In this document: positions 8,111 to 14,939 of the stretch, one piece after another
Position numbering within the stretch: position 1 is the first letter of the stretch
Layout of the letters: each line of letters opens with the position of its first letter
Source: JABDKJ01 sp039028335
GTDB lineage: Bacteria > Bacteroidota > Bacteroidia > Flavobacteriales_D > JABDKJ01
Assembly: GCA_039028335.1 (NCBI GenBank)
Contig: JBCCIF010000075.1
Span: 1 to 14,940 of the forward strand
Length of the DNA: 14,940 nt
Direction of reading: 5' to 3'
The notes under the pieces: generated by a model
Databases searched by the model: none
Seen by the model: the letters and a program-made list of their open reading frames with translations, nothing else
Told to the model about the DNA's origin: nothing
Translations under genes and position numbers: made by a program

Positions 8111-8122
8111 TTTTCCGGAAAA
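8111..8122. promoter_or_regulatory. 12-bp perfect palindrome TTTTCCGGAAAA
   Basis: A perfect 12-bp palindrome lies about 110 bp upstream of the zinc peptidase ATG and about 85 bp upstream of the candidate -7 element. Perfect palindromes of this type can be binding sites for dimeric regulators, but one copy in AT-rich DNA proves little. No second copy was noticed in the window. Confidence 0.3.
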
Positions 8123-8207
8123 TAGTAATCATGAATAATTAAGAGTTCATTCCTTTAAACTAAACTATAACCTGAATAGTGTGACCTTTCTCAACAAAGA
8201 AAGTCTC

Positions 8208-8215
8208 TATATTTA
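8208..8215 (+). promoter_or_regulatory. Candidate -7 element for the zinc metallopeptidase gene
   Basis: TATATTTA is one mismatch from TAnnTTTG and lies 18 nt before the ATG at 8234. A weak -33-like TTTC sits at 8187-8190, spaced 17 nt rather than the usual 19-20. Confidence 0.4.
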
Positions 8216-8233
8216 TAGCGAATTCAAAATTAT

Positions 8234-8920
8234 ATGGGTACAGGATATATACTACTAGCAGGTGTTTTAGGCGCTATCAGCGCATTGGTAGGAAGTCGGT
8301 TACGTTCAAAATTCAAACACTATTCTTCTTTTCAATTGCAAAATGGCTTGAGTGGAAAACAAATTGCTGAGAAGATGTTAGCTGATCATGGGATTACAGA
8401 CGTGGAGGTCAAATCCGTCAAGGGACAGTTAACCGACCACTATAATCCAGTGAATAAAACAGTCAACCTGAGTGAAGTCGTTTATCATCAAGTCAATGCT
8501 TCAGCAGCAGCGGTTGCAGCTCATGAAGTTGGACATGCAGTCCAACATGCTACAGCATATAAATGGCTAACTATGCGATCAAAATTGGTTCCAGCAGTCA
8601 ATCTGAGTTCGCGATTTTTTAACATTGCTCTAATCGGAGGATTAATTGTTCTTGCTCAATTCGAAACTCCTGTAGTATTTTATTTTGCCATTGGGTTGTT
8701 TGCCATTTCAACCTTGTTTTCTCTGGTTACACTTCCTGTTGAATACGATGCAAGTAATCGTGCATTGGCTTGGATGACAGAACGCAATATGGTTACTGAA
8801 CAGGAATATAAAGGTGCTAAGGATGCATTAAAATGGGCCGCGCGTACTTATTTGGTGGCAGCCATTGGGTCTATAGCAACTTTGATTTATTTCATTATGA
8901 GAGCTAGAAGTTCAAATTGA
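8234..8920 (+). CDS. Membrane-embedded zinc metallopeptidase (YugP / Zn_peptidase_2 family)
   Basis: Protein of 228 residues, the normal length for the YugP-like neutral zinc metallopeptidases. The zinc site is AAHEVGHAVQH: H97 and H101 bind zinc, E98 is the general base, and E170 or D172 in LPVEYDASNRAL is the likely third ligand. Membrane segments are predicted at about 4-20, 128-142, 147-167 and 205-222, so the active site faces a membrane-adjacent compartment. The conserved DHYNPVNKTVNLSE stretch (68-81) is typical. Substrates are unknown for the family; a role in membrane-protein or envelope quality control is only a guess. It has its own candidate promoter and converges on the next gene, the two coding regions overlapping by 17 bp at their 3' ends. 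Confidence 0.92.
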   Translation: MGTGYILLAGVLGAISALVGSRLRSKFKHYSSFQLQNGLSGKQIAEKMLADHGITDVEVKSVKGQLTDHYNPVNKTVNLSEVVYHQVNASAAAVAAHEVGHAVQHATAYKWLTMRSKLVPAVNLSSRFFNIALIGGLIVLAQFETPVVFYFAIGLFAISTLFSLVTLPVEYDASNRALAWMTERNMVTEQEYKGAKDALKWAARTYLVAAIGSIATLIYFIMRARSSN

Positions 8921-10001
8921 ATTGAATATATACAGGTAAGTGATCTGAATAGCCACCATAATAATTTGGTCCTCCATAAGATCTGTTGGGCCGGAAATCT
9001 TTGTATTTAGGGTGCTGATAAAGCATCCATTCCTCCTTCAAAATATAAAGTTCATCAGTCGACAATTGAAATCTTGCGTCATTCTTCAAGGCATCAGATA
9101 AGATCATTTGATCGAGCATTCCCCATTTGCCGCGATAATTATACGTGCCTTCTCCCCTTTCGTGTATTGCGCTTGCCAAGTTAAAGAAGGAATTACCCGA
9201 ATTGGAATTGTTTGCACCAATAACATTGACTAAACTATTGTTATTAGGATAATCATTGAAATCACCCATTAGTAAGATGTTGGCTTCCGCATTTTCCTTT
9301 TGAATTGCGAAGATCTTTTGCTTAACCATTCGCGCACAGGCCAAACGCTTAAATTCGGTCTCTTTCTCCCCATCTCTTCGACTCGACCAATGATTCACAA
9401 AGACATGTAATACTTCTCCATTAACACTCCCCCTGATATAGAGGATATCACGAGTCTTCACCTTTGGATCTTGCTCGAAATAAACGCGTATATTCTCATG
9501 ACTCAAATAAGTAAAAACATTTTCATTATATACAAATCCAACATCAATTCCACGTTCATCTGGGCTGTCTTCATGAACAATTTTGTAGGAAGCATCCGAT
9601 GGATTAAATTGTCCAATAAGATCTTTAATCACTTGTTCGTTCTCTATCTCAACAAGTCCAATCAAATCAGGAGAATCACTCGCATGTGCTTCTATGGCAG
9701 AAAATACTTTAGCCAAATTTTTCAATTTTTCTCCATAACGCTCGGCAGTCCATTCTTTCTCAGAAGAAGGTAAAAACTGATTATCGTTGGTCTTTGGATC
9801 ATCATATATATCAAAAAGGTTTTCAACATTATAGAAGGCCACGGTCAACAAAGAATCCGAAAAATCCGCTATACTTCCTTCTCTTAGTTCGATACTCCCT
9901 GAAGCATTTTTTCCATTTTCTATATTGGATTTTTCACCTTGGCAAGCAAAGTGCCAAGACGCAATGAGTAGAAAAAGCGAAAAGAAATAAAGTCTATTCA
10001 T
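8904..10001 (-). CDS. Endonuclease/exonuclease/phosphatase-family lipoprotein
   Basis: Predicted lipoprotein of 365 residues. The signal peptide ends in HFAC, so C20 would be lipidated and the enzyme placed in the periplasm or at the cell surface. The mature part is an EEP (DNase I-like) hydrolase with its metal and catalytic motifs in order: AFYNVENLFD (N58), GLVEIEN (E118 or E120, metal), VFVNHWSSRRDGE (H204), LLMGDFNDYP (D247, N249), WGMLDQMI and GGYSDHLPV (D353, H354). All key residues look present. Members act on nucleic acids or on phosphoesters; an exported lipoprotein could scavenge phosphate from extracellular DNA, but substrate cannot be told from sequence. Its ATG faces the OmpA-like gene across a 95-bp divergent spacer. 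Its stop lies inside the zinc peptidase gene. Confidence 0.92.
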   Translation of the reverse strand: MNRLYFFSLFLLIASWHFACQGEKSNIENGKNASGSIELREGSIADFSDSLLTVAFYNVENLFDIYDDPKTNDNQFLPSSEKEWTAERYGEKLKNLAKVFSAIEAHASDSPDLIGLVEIENEQVIKDLIGQFNPSDASYKIVHEDSPDERGIDVGFVYNENVFTYLSHENIRVYFEQDPKVKTRDILYIRGSVNGEVLHVFVNHWSSRRDGEKETEFKRLACARMVKQKIFAIQKENAEANILLMGDFNDYPNNNSLVNVIGANNSNSGNSFFNLASAIHERGEGTYNYRGKWGMLDQMILSDALKNDARFQLSTDELYILKEEWMLYQHPKYKDFRPNRSYGGPNYYGGYSDHLPVYIQFNLNF

Positions 10002-10096
10002 CGTGTGAATAATTTTAGAAGGACAAGGTACATAGATGCGTCTACAAATCTTGCTTTTTCACTTTTTTTCTTTACATTCAAAGAGCATAAATCCTA

Positions 10097-11059
10097 ATGA
10101 CTGCAAGGGCTTTTCTCATATTGATTCTCTTTTTCGCATGGTGCGTATTTTCAGTTTGGTACTATAACTGCAAGATCAAAGGATTGTGTTTAGATGCTTC
10201 TGAGCAATTTATAGAAACAACTTCTGGCCCAAATTCCGAAAATGAAGACAAAGAAAAAGGAGAACCTGAAAATGATGACGAAAAAGCATTGATTGCAGCT
10301 TCTTTTGAACCTGCCGACCTTGAAGAATCTATGACGAAATATCTTGATGGTTTAAAACAAGGAACGTTAAGTAATCCAAATGGAATTTCATTTTTCATAG
10401 GAAGTGATTCGGCTTTTTTGGACAGCGTTGCTTCATTTATTAGCTTAAATTTTGATGATCTTGACGATAAAGACACATTGATTATTCAAGGACATTATTT
10501 GGAAAGCGAGAATCAAGATTCATTGGGCTCCTTTCTTGCGGAAAAAAGAGCCATCAAGGCTAAAGATATTTTGTCCATAGTTCTGAAAAACCCCGTTCTC
10601 GTGAATCAAGACACGAAACTCATTCGTCCAGAATCTTTCAATCCTGATTCTCCAAGTACATTTTTTCTGAGCTATAATAAAAAAACGGGTAAACAAATTA
10701 ACTCCCGTGTTGAATCCATTGGAGATTTAACAATGATCTATTTTCCCGAAAACTCTGAAAGTCCCACATTAGATGCTCAAATCAACTCCTATTTAGACAA
10801 TATAGCAACCGATCTGCTCGCAGATAAATATAAAAGCATCAACGCCACTGGATACACAGACCACCTCGGAAGTCCAAAAAACAACTATTATATGGGACTA
10901 CATCGCGCTCAGGCCGTGCAGAATTATTTGGTTGACCAAGGTTGTAATCCGAACCAAATTGAAATTAAATCGTATGGAGAGTATCGACCGGTAGCGGAAA
11001 ATGACACCGAAGATGGGCGAGCTAAGAACAGACGAGTCGAAATTAAATTGAATTACTAA
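10097..11059 (+). CDS. Membrane-anchored OmpA-family protein with a second, degenerate OmpA-like domain
   Basis: Protein of 320 residues. One N-terminal membrane helix at about 5-22 follows a single arginine, then an acidic linker (about 35-65) predicts that the rest is periplasmic. The C-terminal domain (about 212-320) is a clear OmpA peptidoglycan-binding fold: MIYFPENS, ATGYTDHLGSPKNNYYMGLHRAQAVQNYL with D255 and R270, KSYGEYRPVA, and the closing RAKNRRVEIKL. Residues about 97-160 look like a first, worn copy: ISFFIGSDSAFLDS, then IIQGHYLESENQ, then LAEKRAIKAKDIL, lining up with the same elements but without the ligand-binding aspartate. The protein probably anchors to peptidoglycan from the inner membrane. 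It is followed after 11 bp by the HHH membrane protein, so the two likely form one operon ended by the terminator at 11849-11879. Confidence 0.88.
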   Translation: MTARAFLILILFFAWCVFSVWYYNCKIKGLCLDASEQFIETTSGPNSENEDKEKGEPENDDEKALIAASFEPADLEESMTKYLDGLKQGTLSNPNGISFFIGSDSAFLDSVASFISLNFDDLDDKDTLIIQGHYLESENQDSLGSFLAEKRAIKAKDILSIVLKNPVLVNQDTKLIRPESFNPDSPSTFFLSYNKKTGKQINSRVESIGDLTMIYFPENSESPTLDAQINSYLDNIATDLLADKYKSINATGYTDHLGSPKNNYYMGLHRAQAVQNYLVDQGCNPNQIEIKSYGEYRPVAENDTEDGRAKNRRVEIKLNY

Positions 11060-11070
11060 ACAATTACGTT

Positions 11071-11805
11071 ATGTTAGACGGAACTACACTCGCAGGATCT
11101 ACCTTAGAAATTTTGTCTTTGCTCGCAGTTGCCTTTCTCTTAGGTTATTTAATGCGGCTTTTTATTGGCAATAAATGGAAGAAGCTTTACATGAATAATG
11201 AGTCTGAAAAATTCAAATTGACAGATGAAATCGCTTCGTATAACTCAAAGATCAAGTCCCTGGAAGACAGCAATTCTTTTTTGCGCGCTGAATTGCAAAA
11301 GGCAAAAAAAGTGAAGCCCACATTCAGCGCACCAAGTGTAAAACCCCTAACCGGATCTACTGGAAATGGCGAAAGCGCAGTAACATTGAGCAAGTCTACA
11401 GCAACAGCAGTATCCAGCTCAGCAAAACCATCCCTCGCGACAACTGCAAAGGTTAGTAAAAGTTCAAAGCCCAAAGAAGCTAAAGCAAAAGCGAAGCCGG
11501 CCGTAAAGAAAACAACGGCAAAAGCAAGTCCTGCGAAGAAGTCTAACAAAAAAGATGACCTCAAAAAAATTGAAGGTATTGGACCAAAGATTGAGCAAAT
11601 ATTCAATAGCGCTGGGATCAAATCGTATGATGATCTAGCCAGCTCAACACCTACCAAATTGAAGAAAATTCTATTGGAAGCAGGATCTCGCTATAAAATG
11701 CATGACCCAAAGACTTGGCCAAGACAGGCGAAATTAGCATCCAGTGGCAATTGGAAAAGATTAAAGACATTACAAGATTCCCTGAAAGGCGGAAAAGTTG
11801 TATAA
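11071..11805 (+). CDS. Membrane-anchored helix-hairpin-helix protein
   Basis: Protein of 244 residues built from four parts: one membrane helix at about 11-32; a likely coiled coil at 34-82; a Ser/Thr-rich, then Lys/Ala/Pro-rich histone-H1-like linker at 83-160; and a C-terminal helix-hairpin-helix domain, DLKKIEGIGPKIEQIFNSAGI (163-183) plus YDDLASSTPTKLKKILLEAG. A further conserved-looking tail contains DPKTWPRQAKLA. This domain resembles COG3743 (predicted flap-endonuclease-like DNA-binding), often mislabelled as a ribosomal L21-like region in this phylum. An acidic N-terminus and many basic residues just after the helix predict the C-terminus in the cytoplasm. DNA binding is likely from the HHH and basic linker; no nuclease active site is visible. 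It is co-transcribed with the OmpA-family gene. Confidence 0.85.
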   Translation: MLDGTTLAGSTLEILSLLAVAFLLGYLMRLFIGNKWKKLYMNNESEKFKLTDEIASYNSKIKSLEDSNSFLRAELQKAKKVKPTFSAPSVKPLTGSTGNGESAVTLSKSTATAVSSSAKPSLATTAKVSKSSKPKEAKAKAKPAVKKTTAKASPAKKSNKKDDLKKIEGIGPKIEQIFNSAGIKSYDDLASSTPTKLKKILLEAGSRYKMHDPKTWPRQAKLASSGNWKRLKTLQDSLKGGKVV

Positions 11806-11807
11806 TC

Positions 11808-11821
11808 CCCGGTTTTCCGGG
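11808..11821 (+). other. GC-rich hairpin just after the HHH gene
   Basis: CCCGG and CCGGG arms enclose a TTTT loop, starting 3 nt after the stop codon. No T-run follows, so it is not itself an intrinsic terminator; it may protect the 3' end of the transcript or pause RNA polymerase before the stronger terminator about 30 nt downstream. Confidence 0.5.
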
Positions 11822-11848
11822 CGAACGGAATAACTAAACGAAACCAAG

Positions 11849-11879
11849 AAAATCCGAAAAATTATTTTCGGATTTTTTT
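11849..11879 (+). terminator. Strong intrinsic terminator of the OmpA-like/HHH operon
   Basis: The arms AAATCCGAAAA (11850-11860) and TTTTCGGATTT (11865-11875) pair perfectly around a 4-nt ATTA loop, with one more A-T pair at 11849/11876, and are followed by a run of T to 11879. It ends the operon 44 nt after the HHH stop and separates it from clpB. Flanking 8-bp arms ACTAAACG (11833-11840) and CGTTTAGT (11884-11891) form an outer inverted repeat around it. Confidence 0.9.
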
Positions 11880-11989
11880 ATGCCGTTTAGTCAGTGATTT
11901 AAAGTTAATCTGACATTTTATCAGAACACAAAAACTCCTCAATCATTCATTAATCCTTTGTTTATCAATGTATTACATTAATTTTCTAA

Positions 11990-12007
11990 CCTAAATCGAT
12001 CTTTAGG
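11990..12007. promoter_or_regulatory. Dyad CCTAAA-n6-TTTAGG upstream of the clpB -7 element
   Basis: Perfect 6-bp arms flank the spacer TCGATC. It ends 3 nt before the -7 element, so a bound protein would cover the space between the -33 and -7 positions. Candidate operator by position only. Confidence 0.35.
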
Positions 12008-12010
12008 CCT

Positions 12011-12018
12011 TAATTTTG
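12011..12018 (+). promoter_or_regulatory. Perfect -7 element for clpB
   Basis: TAATTTTG matches TAnnTTTG exactly and lies 25 nt before the clpB ATG. No TTTG -33 box is seen at 19-20 nt; the promoter may rely on another factor or have a weak upstream box. Confidence 0.55.
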
Positions 12019-12035
12019 ATCTAGAACAGATCAAA
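12015..12035. promoter_or_regulatory. 8-bp dyad TTTGATCT / AGATCAAA overlapping the clpB promoter
   Basis: Perfect 8-bp inverted repeat with spacer AGAAC, overlapping the last four bases of the -7 element and the expected transcription start, and ending 8 nt before the clpB ATG. It is not the CIRCE operator of HrcA (TTAGCACTC-n9-GAGTGCTAA). It could be an operator for a heat-shock repressor or, if transcribed, a small leader hairpin. Symmetry is seen; function is inferred from position. Confidence 0.5.
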
Positions 12036-12043
12036 TACGCTGT

Positions 12044-14674
12044 ATGGATTTAAGTAAGTTGACAATACGCTCTCAGCAGGCCCTGCAAGAAGCACAACAG
12101 ATTGCCATGATGAATGAGCAACAACTCATTGAAAATGGACATATTTTTCAAGGTATTTTCAAGGTTGATGAAAACGTCCTTCCATTCTTGCTCAATAAAA
12201 TGAATCTAAACGAAGAGTTTATTCGAAAAATGATTGAAAAAACGGTTGCTTCTTATCCCAAAGTTAGTGGCGCCCAAACGCAAATGTCACGAAAAGCATC
12301 CGAGTCTCTTCAAAGAGCTTTTATTCGCGCTAAGGAAATGAATGATGAATACATTTCTATTGAACACCTTTTGCTCGGCATATTTGATGTTAAGGATGAT
12401 GTCAGTCAATTGCTAAAAGATGCAGGCATGAAGTCAGCAGACCTCAAATCCGCAATTTCAGAATTGCGAAAAGGTTCGAATGTTACTTCCTCGAATCAAG
12501 AAGAGACGTATAACGCGCTGAACAAGTATGGTATAAACCTGGTGGAAAGAGCCAGCAAAGGCAAGTTGGATCCGGTAATTGGAAGAGATGAAGAAATTAG
12601 AAGAGTCCTTCAAATTTTAACAAGAAGAACAAAGAACAATCCCATCTTAATTGGAGAACCTGGAGTAGGAAAAACCGCTATTGCTGAAGGCCTTGCACAT
12701 AGAATTCTCAATGGAGATGTTCCTGAAAATCTAAAAAACAAACATTTATTTTCCTTGGACATGGGAGCACTCATTGCAGGTGCGAAGTTCAAAGGAGAAT
12801 TTGAAGAGCGATTAAAAGCAGTGATAAAAGAAGTCGTTTCTTCAGATGGAAATATTGTTCTTTTCATTGATGAAATTCACACGCTTGTTGGCGCTGGAGC
12901 AGGAGCCGGAGCTATGGATGCTGCCAACATTCTAAAACCTGCCTTAGCACGTGGAGACTTAAGAGCAATTGGTGCAACCACTTTGAATGAGTACCAAAAG
13001 TATTTCGAAAAAGACAAGGCACTCGAAAGGCGATTTCAAAAAGTACTGATTGATGAACCCGATAGAGAATCGGCAATTTCAATTCTGAGAGGCTTAAAGG
13101 AAAAATATGAAACCCATCACAAGGTTCAAATAAAAGATGAAGCGATTATTGCTTCAGTCGATCTTTCTCAACGATACATCAATGAGCGCTTTTTGCCCGA
13201 TAAAGCAATTGATCTAATTGATGAAGCCGCGAGCAAATTAAGAATGGAAATAAATTCCAAACCCGTTGAGCTCGATGAGATAGAAAGAAGAATAATGCAG
13301 TTAGAGATTGAGCGCGAAGCGATCAAAAGAGAAAATGATGAGTCCAAACTCAATGAACTCACTAAGAACTTGAGTGAATTGTCAGATGAAAGGGCAGATC
13401 TTCGGGCCAAATGGGAAAGTGAAAAAGGTATAATTGAAGCGATTCAAAGTGCGAAAGAAAGACTAGAAGAGCTCAAATTTGAAGCTGAGCAAGCTGAGAG
13501 AAGTGGAAATTTTGGAAAAGTTGCAGAAATAAGATACGGCCTTTTAAAAGAAACGGAACAAAGCCTCGAAAATCACAAAGCAGAGCTGGCCCTCAAGCAG
13601 TCAGACAGCAAAATGATCAAAGAAGAGGTCGACACTCAAGAAATTGCTGAAGTTGTTGCAAGGTGGACAGGGATACCCGTGACCAAAATGATCGAAAGTG
13701 AAAAAGCTAAGCTTTTGAGGATTGAGAATGAATTGCATAAGCGAGTAGTCGGTCAAGATGAAGCTGTCATTGCCGTAGCGGATGCCGTGAGAAGATCTAG
13801 AGCAGGACTACAAGACAGCAATAAACCCATTGGTTCTTTCATTTTTATGGGAACTACTGGAGTGGGTAAGACCGAGCTGGCCAAAGCCTTAAGCGAATAT
13901 TTGTTCAATGATGAAAACGCAATGACCCGCATTGACATGAGTGAATATCAAGAACAGCATGCGGTAAGCAGATTGCTTGGAGCACCTCCCGGATATGTCG
14001 GTTATGATGAAGGAGGTCAGCTGACCGAAGCTGTGCGCAGAAAACCTTATTCAGTTATTCTACTGGATGAAATCGAAAAAGCGCATCCAGATGTTTACAA
14101 CATTCTCTTGCAAGTATTGGATGATGGAATCTTAACGGACAACAAGGGCCGTGCTGTAAATTTTAAGAATACCATAATTATCATGACCTCAAATATCGGT
14201 TCAGATATCATTCAACGTAATTTTGAAAAATTAGGTAAAGACTTGAGTCGAGAGCGTTTTATTGAACAGACAAAATTTGAAGTGACTGAAGTCCTTAAAA
14301 GAACTATGCGGCCTGAATTTTACAATCGTATTGATGAGATAATTATGTTCAGTCCATTAGGACCTAAAGAAATCAAACAAATTGTCTCTATACAGATTGA
14401 CCAGTTAAACGATAGACTTCATTCAAACAATTTAAAACTCATTGCCTCTGAGGACGCATTAAATTATTTGGCAGAAATAGGATTTGAACCCCAATTTGGT
14501 GCACGACCGATTAAACGGGTTATCCAAAAACAAGTGATGAACGAATTGTCTAAAAAGCTTCTTTCTGGTGAAGTGGATCAAGGTGATCATTTGGTGCTTG
14601 ATGTATTTGATGGGCAAATAGTCTTTCGGAAACCGATCAAAGAAGAAGAAGAAAAAGCTCTCAAAGTTGATTAA
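12044..14674 (+). CDS. clpB: ATP-dependent disaggregase ClpB (Hsp104 family)
   Basis: Hexameric AAA+ chaperone that, with DnaK, pulls proteins out of aggregates by threading them through its pore. At 876 residues it has the full architecture: N-domain with Clp repeats (1-143); first AAA+ module with Walker A GEPGVGKT (204-211), pore loop GAKFKGEFE (246-254), Walker B VLFIDE (272-277) and arginine fingers R329/R330; coiled-coil middle domain (about 400-525), which separates ClpB from ClpA/ClpC; second AAA+ module with Walker A GTTGVGKT (603-610), pore loop GYVGYDEGG (650-658), Walker B VILLDE (671-676) and sensor 2 GARPIKR (819-825). The ATG is well placed for the MDLSKLTIRSQQAL opening. It is transcribed alone from a promoter covered by inverted repeats; heat-shock control is likely from the family and supported only by those dyads. 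No intrinsic terminator is obvious after the gene. Confidence 0.98.
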   Translation: MDLSKLTIRSQQALQEAQQIAMMNEQQLIENGHIFQGIFKVDENVLPFLLNKMNLNEEFIRKMIEKTVASYPKVSGAQTQMSRKASESLQRAFIRAKEMNDEYISIEHLLLGIFDVKDDVSQLLKDAGMKSADLKSAISELRKGSNVTSSNQEETYNALNKYGINLVERASKGKLDPVIGRDEEIRRVLQILTRRTKNNPILIGEPGVGKTAIAEGLAHRILNGDVPENLKNKHLFSLDMGALIAGAKFKGEFEERLKAVIKEVVSSDGNIVLFIDEIHTLVGAGAGAGAMDAANILKPALARGDLRAIGATTLNEYQKYFEKDKALERRFQKVLIDEPDRESAISILRGLKEKYETHHKVQIKDEAIIASVDLSQRYINERFLPDKAIDLIDEAASKLRMEINSKPVELDEIERRIMQLEIEREAIKRENDESKLNELTKNLSELSDERADLRAKWESEKGIIEAIQSAKERLEELKFEAEQAERSGNFGKVAEIRYGLLKETEQSLENHKAELALKQSDSKMIKEEVDTQEIAEVVARWTGIPVTKMIESEKAKLLRIENELHKRVVGQDEAVIAVADAVRRSRAGLQDSNKPIGSFIFMGTTGVGKTELAKALSEYLFNDENAMTRIDMSEYQEQHAVSRLLGAPPGYVGYDEGGQLTEAVRRKPYSVILLDEIEKAHPDVYNILLQVLDDGILTDNKGRAVNFKNTIIIMTSNIGSDIIQRNFEKLGKDLSRERFIEQTKFEVTEVLKRTMRPEFYNRIDEIIMFSPLGPKEIKQIVSIQIDQLNDRLHSNNLKLIASEDALNYLAEIGFEPQFGARPIKRVIQKQVMNELSKKLLSGEVDQGDHLVLDVFDGQIVFRKPIKEEEEKALKVD

Positions 14675-14731
14675 GTAACAAGACTTTAATTCTTAAAAAA
14701 AGTTAAGCATTCAAACCGCTAACATAATTTA

Positions 14732-14774
14732 ACTAGATTCAATGTTCACCGGCCATTAACATTAAAAATCTAGT
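14732..14774 (+). promoter_or_regulatory. Two-segment hairpin in the leader of the last gene
   Basis: Outer arms ACTAGATT (14732-14739) and AATCTAGT (14767-14774) and inner arms AATGTT (14741-14746) and AACATT (14758-14763) pair perfectly, giving 14 base pairs interrupted by a 1-nt/3-nt internal loop and closed by an 11-nt GC-rich loop. It ends 3 nt before the ATG at 14778. No T-run follows, so a terminator is unlikely; as RNA it would bury the ribosome landing zone. An alternative 6-bp pairing AGTTAA (14701-14706) with TTAACT (14729-14734) would compete with the outer arm. Confidence 0.5.
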
Positions 14775-14777
14775 CAT

Positions 14778-14939
14778 ATGAAAACTGCACTGAAAAAAGG
14801 AATTGCCCTTCTAATTTTTGGGATCGGAATCGCATTTTTTGTCAGTTACAATTCGGGAAAATTTCTCCATGCTCAAATTCTGGATGAACTGAATCAGTAC
14901 CCGGTTAAAAATACTGTTGATAGGGAAACCCCTCTAGAG
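14778..14939 (+). CDS. Start of an unrecognised exported or membrane protein, cut by window edge
   Basis: An open frame of 54 codons begins at ATG 14778 and runs off the window. It opens MKTALKKGIALLIFGIGIAF: a basic n-region and a hydrophobic core at about 8-23, so either a signal peptide or a membrane anchor. A signal peptidase site after FLHA (A32) is possible but not clear. The following residues are polar with no recognisable domain. Many Bacteroidota trypsin-like serine proteases begin with a short membrane anchor like this, but nothing visible supports that over other options. It lies 103 bp after clpB on the same strand, behind a long hairpin. Confidence 0.65.
   Translation, partial: MKTALKKGIALLIFGIGIAFFVSYNSGKFLHAQILDELNQYPVKNTVDRETPLE

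Larger units (their letters stand above)
7979..8233. other. Noncoding spacer of 255 bp with several short dyads
   Basis: No open frame of note. The spacer holds a 6-bp hairpin at 7989-8003 (AAGAGC/GCTCTT), a 5-bp dyad of TTCAG/CTGAA near 8049-8061, a perfect 12-bp palindrome at 8111-8122 and a near-consensus -7 element at 8208-8215. No convincing terminator for the upstream operon is present: the T-run at 7979-7985 lies 11 nt beyond a small hairpin inside the end of the dihydroorotase-like gene. Confidence 0.6.

Noticed and set aside
9471..9773. 100-residue plus-strand open frame opposite the EEP lipoprotein
   Set aside because: It lies wholly within the catalytic region of a gene with all family motifs in order on the other strand, and its translation has no recognisable features.
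11187..11657. 156-residue minus-strand open frame inside the HHH gene
   Set aside because: Its alanine/phenylalanine-rich composition is what the reverse complement of the Lys/Ala-rich linker produces; the plus-strand protein has clear domains.
12011..12043. HrcA CIRCE operator at clpB
   Set aside because: The dyad here has 8-bp arms TTTGATCT/AGATCAAA and a 5-nt spacer, unlike CIRCE in both sequence and spacing.
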